Source: Nitrospirota bacterium
GTDB lineage: Bacteria; Nitrospirota; Thermodesulfovibrionia; UBA6902; DSMQ01
NCBI GenBank assembly: GCA_016212185.1
Contig: JACRGX010000044.1
Coordinates: 1-58,577 of the forward strand
DNA: 58,577 nt
Direction of reading: 5' to 3'
Shown: in pieces, positions 24,962-33,401 of the stretch
Layout of the letters: every line of letters begins with the position of its first letter
Numbering within the stretch: position 1 is the stretch's first letter
Notes under the pieces: model-generated
Seen by the model: only the letters and a program-made list of their open reading frames with translations
What the model was told of the DNA's origin: nothing
Databases searched by the model: none
Translations under genes and position numbers: made by a program

Positions 24962-25261
24962 ATTCTAATACAAAAGAAACAAATACGGGATCTGTTACAA
25001 GACAAAAAGTTTAATGAATTAACCGGATTAGCCGTGCAGGAAAGAGGCGTCCTGCGCCTGCTTGTTTCCATGACTTATGATAAGCAAAGCATTATCTCGT
25101 GGAGGGCTATAGAGGCTGTCGGCATAATAACAGGCCGTTTGTCAAAGACAAATCCTGAGATTGTCAGAAATCTGATAGGCAGGCTTCTTTGGATGATCCA
25201 GAAGGAAATAACTGTCGGAGGGATTGCAAAAGAAGCGATAGAAAAACTTAAGAACCAGTGA
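24962..25261 (+). CDS. Small HEAT-like (DVU0298-type) protein, probable non-AUG start
   Basis: Continuous frame directly after the rubredoxin stop. From an ATT at 24962 it encodes about 99 aa (LIQKKQIRDLLQDKKFNELTG ... RGVLRLLVSMTYDKQSIISWRAIEAVG), resembling DVU0298-type helical-repeat proteins that begin with a similar KxIRxLL helix. The first ordinary start, GTG at 25034, would remove that helix. AAGGTG lies 6 bases before the ATT. The C-terminal part (WMIQKEITVGGIAKEAIEKL) is short for the family; the +1 frame there reads DDPEGNNCRR, so a frameshift is possible. Function unknown; it lies between rubredoxin and rubrerythrin. Confidence 0.55.
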   Translation: MLIQKKQIRDLLQDKKFNELTGLAVQERGVLRLLVSMTYDKQSIISWRAIEAVGIITGRLSKTNPEIVRNLIGRLLWMIQKEITVGGIAKEAIEKLKNQ

Positions 25262-25299
25262 ACAGTGAATAACTATTAATTAACAAAAGGGAGGTCTAA

Positions 25300-25884
25300 A
25301 TGCAACAGACAATTAAAAACCTGACACAGGCATTTATCGGAGAAAGCATGGCGAGGAACCGCTATACGTTTTATTCAAAGACTGCTTTTAAAGAAGGATT
25401 GGACCAGATTTCCGAGTTGTTTCTTATCACGGCTGACAATGAAAGGGAACACGCCAAATGGCTGTTCAAACTGATTAATGAATTACAGCAGAAAAACGGA
25501 GAGCAACTTGATGAGATAGTGGTTGAAGCTGCAGTTCCGATAACACTCGGCAATACCATTGAAAACTTGAAGGCTGCAATTGCAGGCGAAAATTATGAGA
25601 ATACAAAAATGTATCCAGAGTTTGCGGATACTGCAGAAAAAGAAGGCTTGCCGGAAATTGCAAAACGGTTAAGGTCCATATCAAAGGCTGAAGTGCATCA
25701 TGAGGGAAGGTACAGAAAATTGCTGAAGGAGGTTGAGGGCAAGACTGTTTTTAAGAAAGATAAAAATGTCACATGGGTCTGCCGAAAATGCGGATATACG
25801 CATGAAGGCAAGGAGCCGCCTGAAAAATGCCCTGCCTGCGATCATGAGGCAAATTATTATATGGTAAAGTGCGAGGAATATTAA
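25300..25884 (+). CDS. rbr: Rubrerythrin
   Basis: 194 aa. The N-terminal four-helix ferritin-like domain carries diiron ligands ([35 protein letters not shown]), and the C-terminal rubredoxin-like domain has CRKCGY ... CPACDH. Rubrerythrins reduce hydrogen peroxide to water in anaerobes. The ribosome site gggaggt is strong. It follows rubredoxin and the HEAT-like gene and precedes a rubredoxin-reductase-like flavoprotein, forming a peroxide/oxygen removal set. Confidence 0.96.
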   Translation: MQQTIKNLTQAFIGESMARNRYTFYSKTAFKEGLDQISELFLITADNEREHAKWLFKLINELQQKNGEQLDEIVVEAAVPITLGNTIENLKAAIAGENYENTKMYPEFADTAEKEGLPEIAKRLRSISKAEVHHEGRYRKLLKEVEGKTVFKKDKNVTWVCRKCGYTHEGKEPPEKCPACDHEANYYMVKCEEY

Positions 25885-25910
25885 TACAAACACATTAATT
25901 CATGTTAAAT

Positions 25911-26009
25911 AAATCTCCCCTCCCTTGACGGGAGGGGATGAAGGGGAGGGTGAAAAAAAAACTGAAAGCACCCCCACCCTCGCCCTCCCCCGTCAAGGGG
26001 GAGGGATTA
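25911..26009. repeat. GC-rich composite repeat (two palindromic units)
   Basis: The first unit has cttgacgggaggggatgaag and the second cccccaccctcgccctcccc with cgtcaagggggaggg; they are joined by an A-rich linker. The same pair, in reverse order and orientation, is found at 40885-41020, which shows that the two-unit composite moves or spreads as a whole. A frame at 25938-26126 runs through it and is not a gene. Confidence 0.8.
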
Positions 26010-26016
26010 GTGGAGA

Positions 26017-26120
26017 CCCTGTGGCAAGACCACAGGGAATCTAATGTAAGGAATTTCTATATCATATTCGCTCGCTTAACCCCGTGGCAAGACCACGGGG
26101 AATACGCTCGCTATCCATTT
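26017..26120. repeat. CCTGTGGCAA composite repeat, copy B
   Basis: Hairpin cctgtggcaagaccacagg, linker aatctaatgtaaggaatt ... attcgctcgcttaa, and second hairpin ccccgtggcaagaccacggg. It closely matches copies A (19680-19780) and C (54372-54477). It ends 14 bases before the flavoprotein gene at 26134. Confidence 0.88.
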
Positions 26121-26133
26121 ATTTGAGGGATGA

Positions 26134-27333
26134 ATGAACTATGTCATTATCGGTAATGGAGTTGCCGGCATAACCGCTGCCGTCAGTATAAGGAAGATAG
26201 ACAGCGAAGGCAATATAACAGTCATCACTGATGAGGCATACCCGTTTTACAGCCGCATACGTCTCATAGATTTTCTTGCAGGCGGTGCGGATGAAAAATC
26301 GCTTGTGCTAAAACAGGATGACTGGTACAGGAAAAATAATATAATTCTTATCCTGAATTCACAGGCAACAGATATAGACAATCAGAAAAAAGAAGTCTTC
26401 ACCGCTTCAGGCGACAGGTTAAAATATGACCGGCTTCTTATTGCAACCGGAGCCTCTTCATTTCTGCCGCCGGTTCCCGGCTCTGACAAAAAAGGCGTTT
26501 TCACACTCAGGACTTTAAAGGACGCCATTGCAATCAAAGAATATGCAAAAAATGCCAAACGCACCCTTCTTATCGGAGGCGGCGTGCTCGGGCTTGAGGC
26601 AGGGAATGCTCTGAGGAAGATAGGCAATTCCATTACAGTCGTTGAGTCTTCATCACGCCTTCTTCCGAGGCAGATGGACTCTCAGGGGGCTGAGATATTT
26701 CAGGCACAGATGGAGAAAATGGGATTTACTTTTTATCTCGGCGCAAAATCCAAAGAGATACTTGGAGGTAATAAAACAGAGGCGCTTATGCTTGAAGACG
26801 GCAGGCGTATTGAGTGCGACATGATAATTGTATCAGCCGGCATAAGACCCAATGCAGCGCAGGCTCAAAAACTTGGTTTAAAAATAGAAAAAGGCTTAAT
26901 GGTAAATGACAGGATGCAGACAGAATCAGCTGATATTTATGCGGCAGGCGATTTGATACAGCATAGAGGCGTTTTCTACGGCATCTGGCCTGCGGCGGAA
27001 AAACAGGGTGAAACCGCAGGCATAAATATGGCAGGCAGAGATGCCGTTTACACCGGCACTATAATGTCCAACACCCTGAAGATTGCAGGGATTGATTTAG
27101 TGTCGGCAGGAGCTATTGATGCTGACTGCAAATGCGAGTCAGTCACGGTAAAAGACAGTAAAAATTTCATTTACAAAAAATTAGTTTTTAAAGACAATCG
27201 CATTATCGGCGCAATCTTATACGGCGACGCAAAAGACAGGGCAAAGATACTTAAGGCTATCACGGATAAAACAGACATAAGCGGAATAAGAACTGCGCTA
27301 ATACAGTGGGATCTAAGTGCGCTTGAAAGCTGA
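26134..27333 (+). CDS. FAD-dependent NAD(P)H oxidoreductase, rubredoxin-reductase-like
   Basis: 399 aa. N-terminal FAD Rossmann motif IIGNGVAGITAAV, then YDRLLIATGASSFLPPVPG, the NAD(P) motif LLIGGGVLGLEAGNAL (about 147-162) and the FAD-contact segment ADIYAAGDLIQH. The C-terminal dimer domain follows (SNTLKIAGIDLVSAGAI). It lacks the redox Cys pair of disulfide reductases and matches NADH:rubredoxin reductase and nitrite-reductase-type flavoproteins. Given the neighbours, it probably passes NADH electrons to rubredoxin for the flavodiiron protein and rubrerythrin. The specific acceptor is inferred. Confidence 0.85.
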   Translation: MNYVIIGNGVAGITAAVSIRKIDSEGNITVITDEAYPFYSRIRLIDFLAGGADEKSLVLKQDDWYRKNNIILILNSQATDIDNQKKEVFTASGDRLKYDRLLIATGASSFLPPVPGSDKKGVFTLRTLKDAIAIKEYAKNAKRTLLIGGGVLGLEAGNALRKIGNSITVVESSSRLLPRQMDSQGAEIFQAQMEKMGFTFYLGAKSKEILGGNKTEALMLEDGRRIECDMIIVSAGIRPNAAQAQKLGLKIEKGLMVNDRMQTESADIYAAGDLIQHRGVFYGIWPAAEKQGETAGINMAGRDAVYTGTIMSNTLKIAGIDLVSAGAIDADCKCESVTVKDSKNFIYKKLVFKDNRIIGAILYGDAKDRAKILKAITDKTDISGIRTALIQWDLSALES

Positions 27334-27341
27334 TGATACCC

Positions 27342-27716
27342 TTATCCCCTTCCCTGCATAATTGTTTTAACGGCATCTATAATTTCCTGCTGTAAAAGCG
27401 GCTTCCTCAAAAACAAATCTTTGCCTCCGGCGTTCAGAAAAGCCATCTGAAGCTTCTCAATCTCACCCGGATGCCCTGAGATCAGCACCACTTCCACGCC
27501 GGGATACATCGCCTTTGCCTTACTGCACAGCTCAACCCCGTTCATTTCCGGCATTACAAGATCCGTAAATATAATATCGGGCTTTTCTTTGCTTAATATT
27601 TCCAAAGCCTTTGCTCCGCTTAATGCAGTCCTTACCTCATGCCCTTCGGACTCAAGGGGGTACTTCCAGGCATTGAGGACCAGCTCATCATCATCAACTA
27701 ATAATAATTTTGCCAT
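27342..27716 (-). CDS. Single-domain response regulator
   Basis: 124 aa: a receiver domain only. The acidic triad Asp8-Asp9-Asp10, phosphoacceptor Asp52 (IIFTDLVMPEMNG), Ser80 and Lys105 (FLRKP) are all present. No output domain follows. It lies 7 bp downstream of a PAS/GAF histidine kinase gene on the same strand and is its likely partner. It may act by protein contact, like CheY, or in a phosphorelay. Confidence 0.92.
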   Translation of the reverse strand: MAKLLLVDDDELVLNAWKYPLESEGHEVRTALSGAKALEILSKEKPDIIFTDLVMPEMNGVELCSKAKAMYPGVEVVLISGHPGEIEKLQMAFLNAGGKDLFLRKPLLQQEIIDAVKTIMQGRG

Positions 27717-27723
27717 TAAAGTT

Positions 27724-29946
27724 TTATCCTTTCATGTTATGCACGGGCAGAAAGATTTTAAACTTGCTTCCTTTCCCCGGCTCGCTTTCAACTATAATTT
27801 CACCGTTATGGTTTTTTATAATGCCGTATGAAACCGACAGCCCGAGCCCAACTCCCCGTCCCATCTTTTTTGTAGTAAAAAACGGGTCAAAAATCTTTGT
27901 AAGGTTTTCCTGTTCAATGCCTATTCCGTTGTCAATAAATTCCATTATAACATTATTTTTATCTTCTGAATATCCTGTTTTTATTGTCAGCTCGCCTCCG
28001 TCCGGCATGGCATCTCTTGCGTTTGTTATCATATTTAAAATTACCTGCTGAAGTTCAGTGGTTTTTCCTGCGACATTCGGAAGATCTTCCGTGTAATACG
28101 TGCTTACCCTGATGCCCACCTTCAAAAGTTGTTTTATGCTGAAGCTTAATGTGGCTTCAATAATTTCGTTCAGGTTAATTATATAGATTTCATCCTGAGA
28201 CTTTCTGGAAAATGCACTGAAATCCTTCACTATCTCAGTCATGTGCCTACAGGCATTAAACATAAGATCTATCTCCTTATGCGCCTCAGCATCTCCTGCG
28301 GCTTTCTCCCTGTACTTTTCAAGCATGGGAAGCAGTCCTGCAAGCGGTGTGTTAAGCTCATGCGCCAGCCCTCCGGCAAGCCGCCCCATTGCAGACAGCT
28401 TTTCAGCCTGAAAAAGCATTGCCTGTGATTTCTGCAGCTCTTCAGTTTTCTCCTGGACCCTCTTCCCCAGTTCAAGATTCCACTGCTGAAGTTCATCTTT
28501 TGCCTTTCTGAGTTCAGCCTCCGACTCTTTTAGCGCCTCCTCCGTCAGCTTCCGGTCAATTCCCATGGATATTCTGTCTGCAATTAACTCCAGTGCGTTG
28601 AAAATAAATTCAGTGAGGGGGTGGCGGGCAAACATGGCAATAATACCCAATAGCCGTCCTTTATCAATAAGAGGAAAACCGGCGAACGACACCATCCCTT
28701 CCCGCTTTGCCCATTCCTGATCCCCAATGCGGGGATCTCCGATAACAGCATTTGTCAGGTGAGGCTTGCGTTCTTCAGCAATAAGTCCTATCTTAAACAT
28801 CCCGACAGGCACACGCCCGTGCGCCCCGTTGATGTGGGTATACATACCTGCGCTGGCTTGCAGTTCTAAGACATTCTCTTTCTGATTAAAAGTCCAGATG
28901 CGTGCAAACGCCGCATCAAAGTGATGTACTATGGCTTCGGCACTTTCCTGCAGAGCTACCCTAAGCGATTCTTCCTGGGTCCATATCGCGCCTATGTCAG
29001 CATTCAACTCAAGCAGCTTTCTTCTCTCCACCAAGGTCTTCTCCGCCTTCTTGTGCTCGGTGATGTCGTTACCGGCGCTCAGGGTACCAGTAATTCGTCC
29101 CCGACTATCACGCAACGGTGTATTGTGCCATGCCATCTGCCGCAACTCGCCGCTCCGGGTGATAATGGGATTCTCAAAATATTCCACCGCCTCTATGTCA
29201 CCTGCTATAATCTTTAAAAAAACAGGATATACGTTTTCCATCCCATCCGGTTGCGGCAAGCATACAGAAAACCAATCTTGACCAATGAGTTCATCTTCGC
29301 TATAGCCGAAAAGCCGGCAGCCTTTTCGATTGATTAAAGTTATTCGCCCATTATAATCCAGCGCAACAATAATGGCTTCAACCGTATCCAGATAGCCCTG
29401 GGCACGGTCCCGCTCATAACGCAGCGCCTCCTCCGCCTCCCTCCGGGCAGTAATATCGCTGATAAGACCGTCGTAAGAGATTAGCGCACCTGACTGGTCA
29501 TGATGAAGCACCGGAGTATTTCTGACCCATCGCACCATTCCGTCTTTGCGCCAGAGCCGGTGCTCTATGGCGCCCGGGTCATCTCCTGAAAGAATCCGTT
29601 CTGCGTGCCTTTTGACCTCTTCCCTGTCTTCATCAAAGACCATGCGGAACCAGAGATACGGGTCTGCGGCAAATTCCTCTGCAGTATATCCTGTCACTGC
29701 TACACAGGCAGGTCCATGCACAGTGTGCACCGTGCGTCCACTTTCAACATCAACAGTAAAAATATAATCCGTAACTGCCGAGACAATCCGGCGGTAGCGC
29801 TCTTCGCTTTCACGCAGCACTGTCTCTGTCTTTTTCGTTTCAGTCAGCAAGCCGGATGATTTAAGAGGGCGTTCATCGCGCAGATGATAAGTCTTACCGG
29901 CTGTGCTTGTTGTTTTTTTTGTTTTTTTCACTCTACGCTCACTCAA
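27724..29946 (-). CDS. PAS-PAS-GAF sensor histidine kinase
   Basis: 740 aa, cytoplasmic, no membrane span. Two PAS domains (about 40-165 and 170-290; SEERYRRIVSAVTDYIFTVD and LDTVEAIIVALDYNGRI), a GAF domain (about 310-460), a coiled coil, then HisKA with the phospho-accepting His in GGLAHELNTPLAG. HATPase has the N box (NMITNARDAM), G1 (DNGIGIEQ), F (IFDPFFTTK) and G2 (GRGVGLGLSVSYG) boxes. The start codon is uncertain (TTG 29946 or a GTG five codons in). It overlaps the upstream nitroreductase gene by 8 bp and precedes its response regulator by 7 bp. Confidence 0.92.
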   Translation of the reverse strand: MSERRVKKTKKTTSTAGKTYHLRDERPLKSSGLLTETKKTETVLRESEERYRRIVSAVTDYIFTVDVESGRTVHTVHGPACVAVTGYTAEEFAADPYLWFRMVFDEDREEVKRHAERILSGDDPGAIEHRLWRKDGMVRWVRNTPVLHHDQSGALISYDGLISDITARREAEEALRYERDRAQGYLDTVEAIIVALDYNGRITLINRKGCRLFGYSEDELIGQDWFSVCLPQPDGMENVYPVFLKIIAGDIEAVEYFENPIITRSGELRQMAWHNTPLRDSRGRITGTLSAGNDITEHKKAEKTLVERRKLLELNADIGAIWTQEESLRVALQESAEAIVHHFDAAFARIWTFNQKENVLELQASAGMYTHINGAHGRVPVGMFKIGLIAEERKPHLTNAVIGDPRIGDQEWAKREGMVSFAGFPLIDKGRLLGIIAMFARHPLTEFIFNALELIADRISMGIDRKLTEEALKESEAELRKAKDELQQWNLELGKRVQEKTEELQKSQAMLFQAEKLSAMGRLAGGLAHELNTPLAGLLPMLEKYREKAAGDAEAHKEIDLMFNACRHMTEIVKDFSAFSRKSQDEIYIINLNEIIEATLSFSIKQLLKVGIRVSTYYTEDLPNVAGKTTELQQVILNMITNARDAMPDGGELTIKTGYSEDKNNVIMEFIDNGIGIEQENLTKIFDPFFTTKKMGRGVGLGLSVSYGIIKNHNGEIIVESEPGKGSKFKIFLPVHNMKG

Positions 29947-30562
29947 ATCTCACAAATTCATCAATTTCCCGTCTGAATGCCCTTGGAAGAAGTGTTATCC
30001 CCGATTTCAGATATCCGACAGCGACAAGCATTGGAATTATCTTATCCCCCGGAATATTGAATTCTTTCTTTATGCAGTCCTCATCAAAACCGTCCATCGG
30101 ATGCGTTTCAAGTCCGAGCCCCCTTGCTGCAATCATCAGGTTCATCGCAAACAATGCGGTGTTTTTTACGGCAAATATTTTTCTCTTCAGGCTGTCAACA
30201 GAACCGTAAAGATTCTGCGCCATGCCTTTATAAGTGTTTCTCATCTCCGGCTTCATATATCCGAGTTTCTGCCAGTTGTCAAGCATCCTGTCCATGTGGT
30301 CCTCAACAGCATTGGGATCGGCAATCATTATCAATACTGCTGACGCCTCTGCAACCTTCGGCTGATTAAAAGCACACCCTTTCAAAACCTTTTTCCTCTC
30401 GGCGCTTTTTACAATAATTGCCTTCCACGGCTGGAGGTTAAATGAAGAAGGCGCAAGGTTTGCAATTTCAATTAGTTCTTTAAGTTTGCTTTCCGGCACA
30501 TCTTGGCCCAGCTCAAAAAAGTTGATTGAACGTCTTTCTTTAAGTCCCTGAATTAATTCCAT
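29939..30562 (-). CDS. Nitroreductase-family FMN protein
   Basis: 207 aa from the ATG at 30562, chosen because aaggagggt lies 6 bases upstream; the longer frame reads a word repeat. Family motifs: RRSINFFE at the N-terminus (FMN phosphate binding), APSSFNLQPWKAIIV, and ARGLGLETHPMDGFDED before GYLKSG. These enzymes use NAD(P)H to reduce nitro compounds or quinones. It is located between the ferritin-like and kinase genes, and its end overlaps the kinase start, so the kinase pair may be expressed from the same transcript. Confidence 0.9.
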   Translation of the reverse strand: MELIQGLKERRSINFFELGQDVPESKLKELIEIANLAPSSFNLQPWKAIIVKSAERKKVLKGCAFNQPKVAEASAVLIMIADPNAVEDHMDRMLDNWQKLGYMKPEMRNTYKGMAQNLYGSVDSLKRKIFAVKNTALFAMNLMIAARGLGLETHPMDGFDEDCIKKEFNIPGDKIIPMLVAVGYLKSGITLLPRAFRREIDEFVRFE

Positions 30563-30681
30563 GACACCCTCCTTTGTTAAAAAAGAAAGTATGAAATTTA
30601 CTTCTAACCCCCTTCTGCTTCTTATCTTCTGCTTCTTATCACCGATACTTTGATACTTTGACACTCTGATACTGCCTCTAT

Positions 30682-31185
30682 TCAAGCCCACAGCGTGCCG
30701 CCGTCAACAATGCCATGCTCATCCCACATAAACCAGTTCCCTGTGTCAGAAAGGAAGGAATATGTGTTTGAAAACATATTGTAATGTTCCTCCTCTTCTT
30801 TAACAAGCCTTTCAAACAGGGATTTCCCTTCTTTTGATTGCAAATCAGAAAGCGCCTTCTTATAAAACTCAATTCCTTCCTTCTCCATCTGCATAGCTAT
30901 CTTAAAAGCCTCCAGTTCATCTGTAGTTGCCTCAACCCTCTGCATCATCTCATCCCTCATTGATTTAAAAACAGTTTTAACATTTTTTATCGGACTGATG
31001 CCCTCATATGACATGTCCAGAGAACCCTTCAACAATCTGGAAAGATTTTCAAGATGTCTTTCTTCATCTTTTGCAATAGTCAAAAACATCTTTCTGCCGA
31101 CATTGTTTTTTATCCTGCCTGCCGCCTCGCCATAAAACCTTATAGCATCAGTTTCCATTTTTATCGCTACCTCAATGGCATTCAT
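30682..31185 (-). CDS. Ferritin-like (rubrerythrin-type) diiron protein
   Basis: 167 aa. Four-helix diiron fold without a rubredoxin domain. Ligand helices: METDAIRFYGEA, AKDEERHLENL, MEKEGIEFYKKA and VKEEEEHYNMF, giving the two E-x6-Y/E-x2-H pairs. Likely a peroxide-handling or iron-binding protein. It sits upstream of the nitroreductase on the same strand, separated by a word-repeat spacer, and downstream of the superoxide dismutase gene, so it belongs to the oxygen-stress group. Confidence 0.85.
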   Translation of the reverse strand: MNAIEVAIKMETDAIRFYGEAAGRIKNNVGRKMFLTIAKDEERHLENLSRLLKGSLDMSYEGISPIKNVKTVFKSMRDEMMQRVEATTDELEAFKIAMQMEKEGIEFYKKALSDLQSKEGKSLFERLVKEEEEHYNMFSNTYSFLSDTGNWFMWDEHGIVDGGTLWA

Positions 31186-31235
31186 TATCCTCCCCCCTTT
31201 TTCTTAAGAAATTTAACCACAGAGAACACAGAGAA

Positions 31236-31325
31236 AATATTCATTGTAAATTCATTCCCGAATTGTCGGGACAAATTTAGCATTTAAAATTTGCATTTTG
31301 AAATGCTAATTGATAATTTTGCAAT
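31236..31325. repeat. A+T-rich dispersed repeat, copy 2
   Basis: Starts aatattcattgtaaatt and ends gctaattgataattttgcaat, like 22559-22637. Here the centre-left part is replaced by cattcccgaattgtcgggac, a small stem, where copy 1 has tatcattgcaa. This shows modular exchange between repeat families. It lies between the ferritin-like and superoxide dismutase genes. Confidence 0.7.
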
Positions 31326-31330
31326 AATAT

Positions 31331-31909
31331 TTATTGAAGCCGTGCCTCTGCGGCATCCCAGTTTATATTCTTAAAAAATACCTCTATGTAATCAGCCCTC
31401 TTTAACCCGTAATCAATCATAAAGGCATGTTCAAATACATCCATTATTAATAAAGGATTACAGCCTGCCGGGTGAGATATATCATGCTCGTTTATCCAGA
31501 AGTTAATAAGTTTTTCATTTGAAGTATCCTGATAAAGCACAGTCCATCCGATGCCGCGCATTGCGCCTACTGCCTTAAATTCCTTTTCCCATGCCTCATA
31601 ACTTCCATAACCCTCTGTCAATTTCCCGGCAAGCCTGCCGTGTTTGTTAATTCCGCCTTTGCCTCCAAGATTTTCAAAATAGTATTCATGAAGCCTCATC
31701 CCGTTAAATTCCCAGCCAAGACGCCTCTTTAATTCGGCGAACTCCGGCGTGCCTGTTTTACCTTCTTTAAGCATCTGCTCAAGCGCATCCATAACTTTAT
31801 TTGTGTTGGTTACATAGCCCTGATACAACGTGAAATGATTTTTAAGCAACGTCTCGCTGAACCCCTCCGTCCCGATAAGTTTTGTATAATCCTTTGCCGT
31901 GTAAGGCAT
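31331..31909 (-). CDS. Iron/manganese superoxide dismutase family protein
   Basis: 192 aa from the ATG at 31909, with aaaggagggg just upstream. Metal ligands expected for Fe/Mn SOD are visible: His in KNHFTLYQGYV, His in NGMRLHEYYFENL, and Asp/His in MDVFEHAFMIDYG (family pattern DVWEHAYY). The GMRLHEYYF segment and the Phe in place of Trp make it a divergent member, of a type common in anaerobes. It converts superoxide to peroxide, which the rubrerythrin-type proteins nearby could remove. The metal cannot be predicted safely. Confidence 0.92.
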   Translation of the reverse strand: MPYTAKDYTKLIGTEGFSETLLKNHFTLYQGYVTNTNKVMDALEQMLKEGKTGTPEFAELKRRLGWEFNGMRLHEYYFENLGGKGGINKHGRLAGKLTEGYGSYEAWEKEFKAVGAMRGIGWTVLYQDTSNEKLINFWINEHDISHPAGCNPLLIMDVFEHAFMIDYGLKRADYIEVFFKNINWDAAEARLQ

Positions 31910-31991
31910 AACCCCTCCTTTCACTTTACTACGTTTCTTGTTTACAGCATATTATCAGACAGCATAATCCCCTCTGACCTAAATCATATGT

Positions 31992-32432
31992 CTATTTTAC
32001 TTCCACGTCAAATACTGCCCTGTCAATGTCATTATCTTTTGTAACCCTCACCCTGAATTCATACTTGCCCGGTGTGTCATATATCACATTTCTTATGATA
32101 TATTCCCCCTGTCCCATCTCTATTGTCTTTGGTTTCCCTGCTGACAATTCGCCCTTATCCTTGTTCCAAACTTCAAGCTCAACCTTTGCATCCTCAAGAT
32201 CCCTTCCTTCTGCATCATGCAGATAGACCTTAACTTTGTTCTTTCCTGTTTTAGGCTGTGCAGGGTCTGGAACTATCTCAATGCTGAACAGTTCATTCTC
32301 AGACACCTTTGTCACACCTTCTTTAAAATGCGGAAGGGCTTTTGCTTTTTTCCCATGGGAAAAAACACTTCCAGAGCAGACAATAAATAAAGCGCAAATA
32401 AAGACTATCCCAAAAAAACTGTTTTTCACCAT
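31992..32432 (-). CDS. YtkA/FixH-like exported protein
   Basis: 146 aa. N-terminal signal peptide (about 1-26, ending VFSHG). The remaining immunoglobulin-like beta domain matches YtkA/FixH-type proteins: NKVKVYLHDAEGRDLEDAKVELEVWNKDKG, GQGEYIIRNVIYDTPGKYEFRVRV. Such domains are linked to copper handling or cytochrome oxidase assembly in some bacteria; here that is only a possibility. A ggaggtgaac ribosome site precedes the ATG. It is the most upstream minus-strand gene of this stress group, divergent from the ZIP transporter. Confidence 0.72.
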   Translation of the reverse strand: MVKNSFFGIVFICALFIVCSGSVFSHGKKAKALPHFKEGVTKVSENELFSIEIVPDPAQPKTGKNKVKVYLHDAEGRDLEDAKVELEVWNKDKGELSAGKPKTIEMGQGEYIIRNVIYDTPGKYEFRVRVTKDNDIDRAVFDVEVK

Positions 32433-32547
32433 CGTTCACCTCCTGATTTCAAATTCATAGGAGAATTCCTATACCCAAAAATGCCTGAATAAAATAAAGG
32501 CTGAGTATTTGATTAAAAAATTTTATCACTAAAAGTCCTTTCTGACA

Positions 32548-32567
32548 ACAAGATTCTTGTGTATAAT
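32548..32567 (+). promoter_or_regulatory. Promoter with palindromic operator for the ZIP gene
   Basis: A perfect 13-base palindrome acaagattcttgt (32548-32560) ends one base before a consensus -10 hexamer tataat (32562-32567). A weak -35 (tttctg, 32539-32544) is 17 bases before it. A repressor bound there would block RNA polymerase. Metal control is a guess from the downstream gene. Confidence 0.4.
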
Positions 32568-32573
32568 ATGAAA

Positions 32574-33386
32574 ATGTTAACTTTCATGGAAAACTTTCAT
32601 CCCGTGCTTCAGGCGCTCCTTGCCACATGCTTCACTTGGGGAGTTACGGCCCTCGGCGCTGCGTGTGTATTTATTGGAAAAGACATAAGCAGGCGCATGC
32701 TTGACGGTATGCTCGGCTTTGCCGGAGGCGTGATGATTGCCGCAAGCTACTGGTCTTTGCTTGCTCCGGCCATTGAAATGTCTCAGGGTAAAGACCTCCC
32801 TGCATGGTTTCCGCCGATGTTAGGGTTTTCCGCGGGCGGGCTTTTTTTATGGACGATTGATAAATTACTCCCTCACCTCCATTTGTATATGCCTCAAGGA
32901 CAAACCGAAGGCATCAGGACAAGCTGGCAAAGGACCACGCTTTTAGTCCTTGCCATTACTCTTCATAACATACCTGAGGGGCTTGCAGTCGGCGTTGCCT
33001 TCGGCGCAGCTGCCGCTGGGTTTCCCTCCGCATCAATAGCCGGCGCGATAACGCTTGCCGTTGGCATCGGGCTTCAGAATTTTCCTGAAGGCCTTGCCGT
33101 TTCCGTGCCGCTGCGCCGTGAGGGGCTGTCGCGTGCAAAAAGCTTCTGGTACGGACAACTGTCCGCTGTCGTTGAACCCATTGCAGGAGTCATCGGAGCC
33201 GCTGCGGTGATTGTATCACAGCCTATCCTGCCGTATGCGCTGAGCTTTGCGGCAGGCGCAATGATATTTGTCGTGGTTGAAGAGGTAATCCCGGAGTCGC
33301 AGAAAAACGGCAACACGGACTTTGCAACCCTCGGCGCCATGTTTGGTTTTGTCGTGATGATGGTTCTTGATGTGGGACTTGGATAG
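32574..33386 (+). CDS. ZIP-family metal transporter
   Basis: About 270 aa with eight predicted membrane helices. ZIP metal-site motifs: HNIPEGLAVGVAFG in helix 4 and QNFPEGLAVSVPL in helix 5, as in the GufA branch; helix 7/8 has VVEEVIPES. It probably imports zinc or another divalent metal. Several in-frame starts are possible (GTG 32559, ATG 32568, 32574, 32586). If the tataat at 32562 is the true -10, transcription would begin near 32574 and the message would be almost leaderless. It is divergent from the YtkA-like gene. Confidence 0.88.
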   Translation: MLTFMENFHPVLQALLATCFTWGVTALGAACVFIGKDISRRMLDGMLGFAGGVMIAASYWSLLAPAIEMSQGKDLPAWFPPMLGFSAGGLFLWTIDKLLPHLHLYMPQGQTEGIRTSWQRTTLLVLAITLHNIPEGLAVGVAFGAAAAGFPSASIAGAITLAVGIGLQNFPEGLAVSVPLRREGLSRAKSFWYGQLSAVVEPIAGVIGAAAVIVSQPILPYALSFAAGAMIFVVVEEVIPESQKNGNTDFATLGAMFGFVVMMVLDVGLG

Positions 33387-33401
33387 ATTATGTCAGTATC
33401 T

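Noticed and set aside
25938-26126. 62-codon plus-strand frame upstream of the flavoprotein
   Set aside because: It runs straight through two dispersed repeats and has no ribosome site.
30563-30691. N-terminal extension of the nitroreductase
   Set aside because: The extra 43 residues are encoded by a tactttgatactttgacac word repeat, and a strong ribosome site supports the internal ATG.
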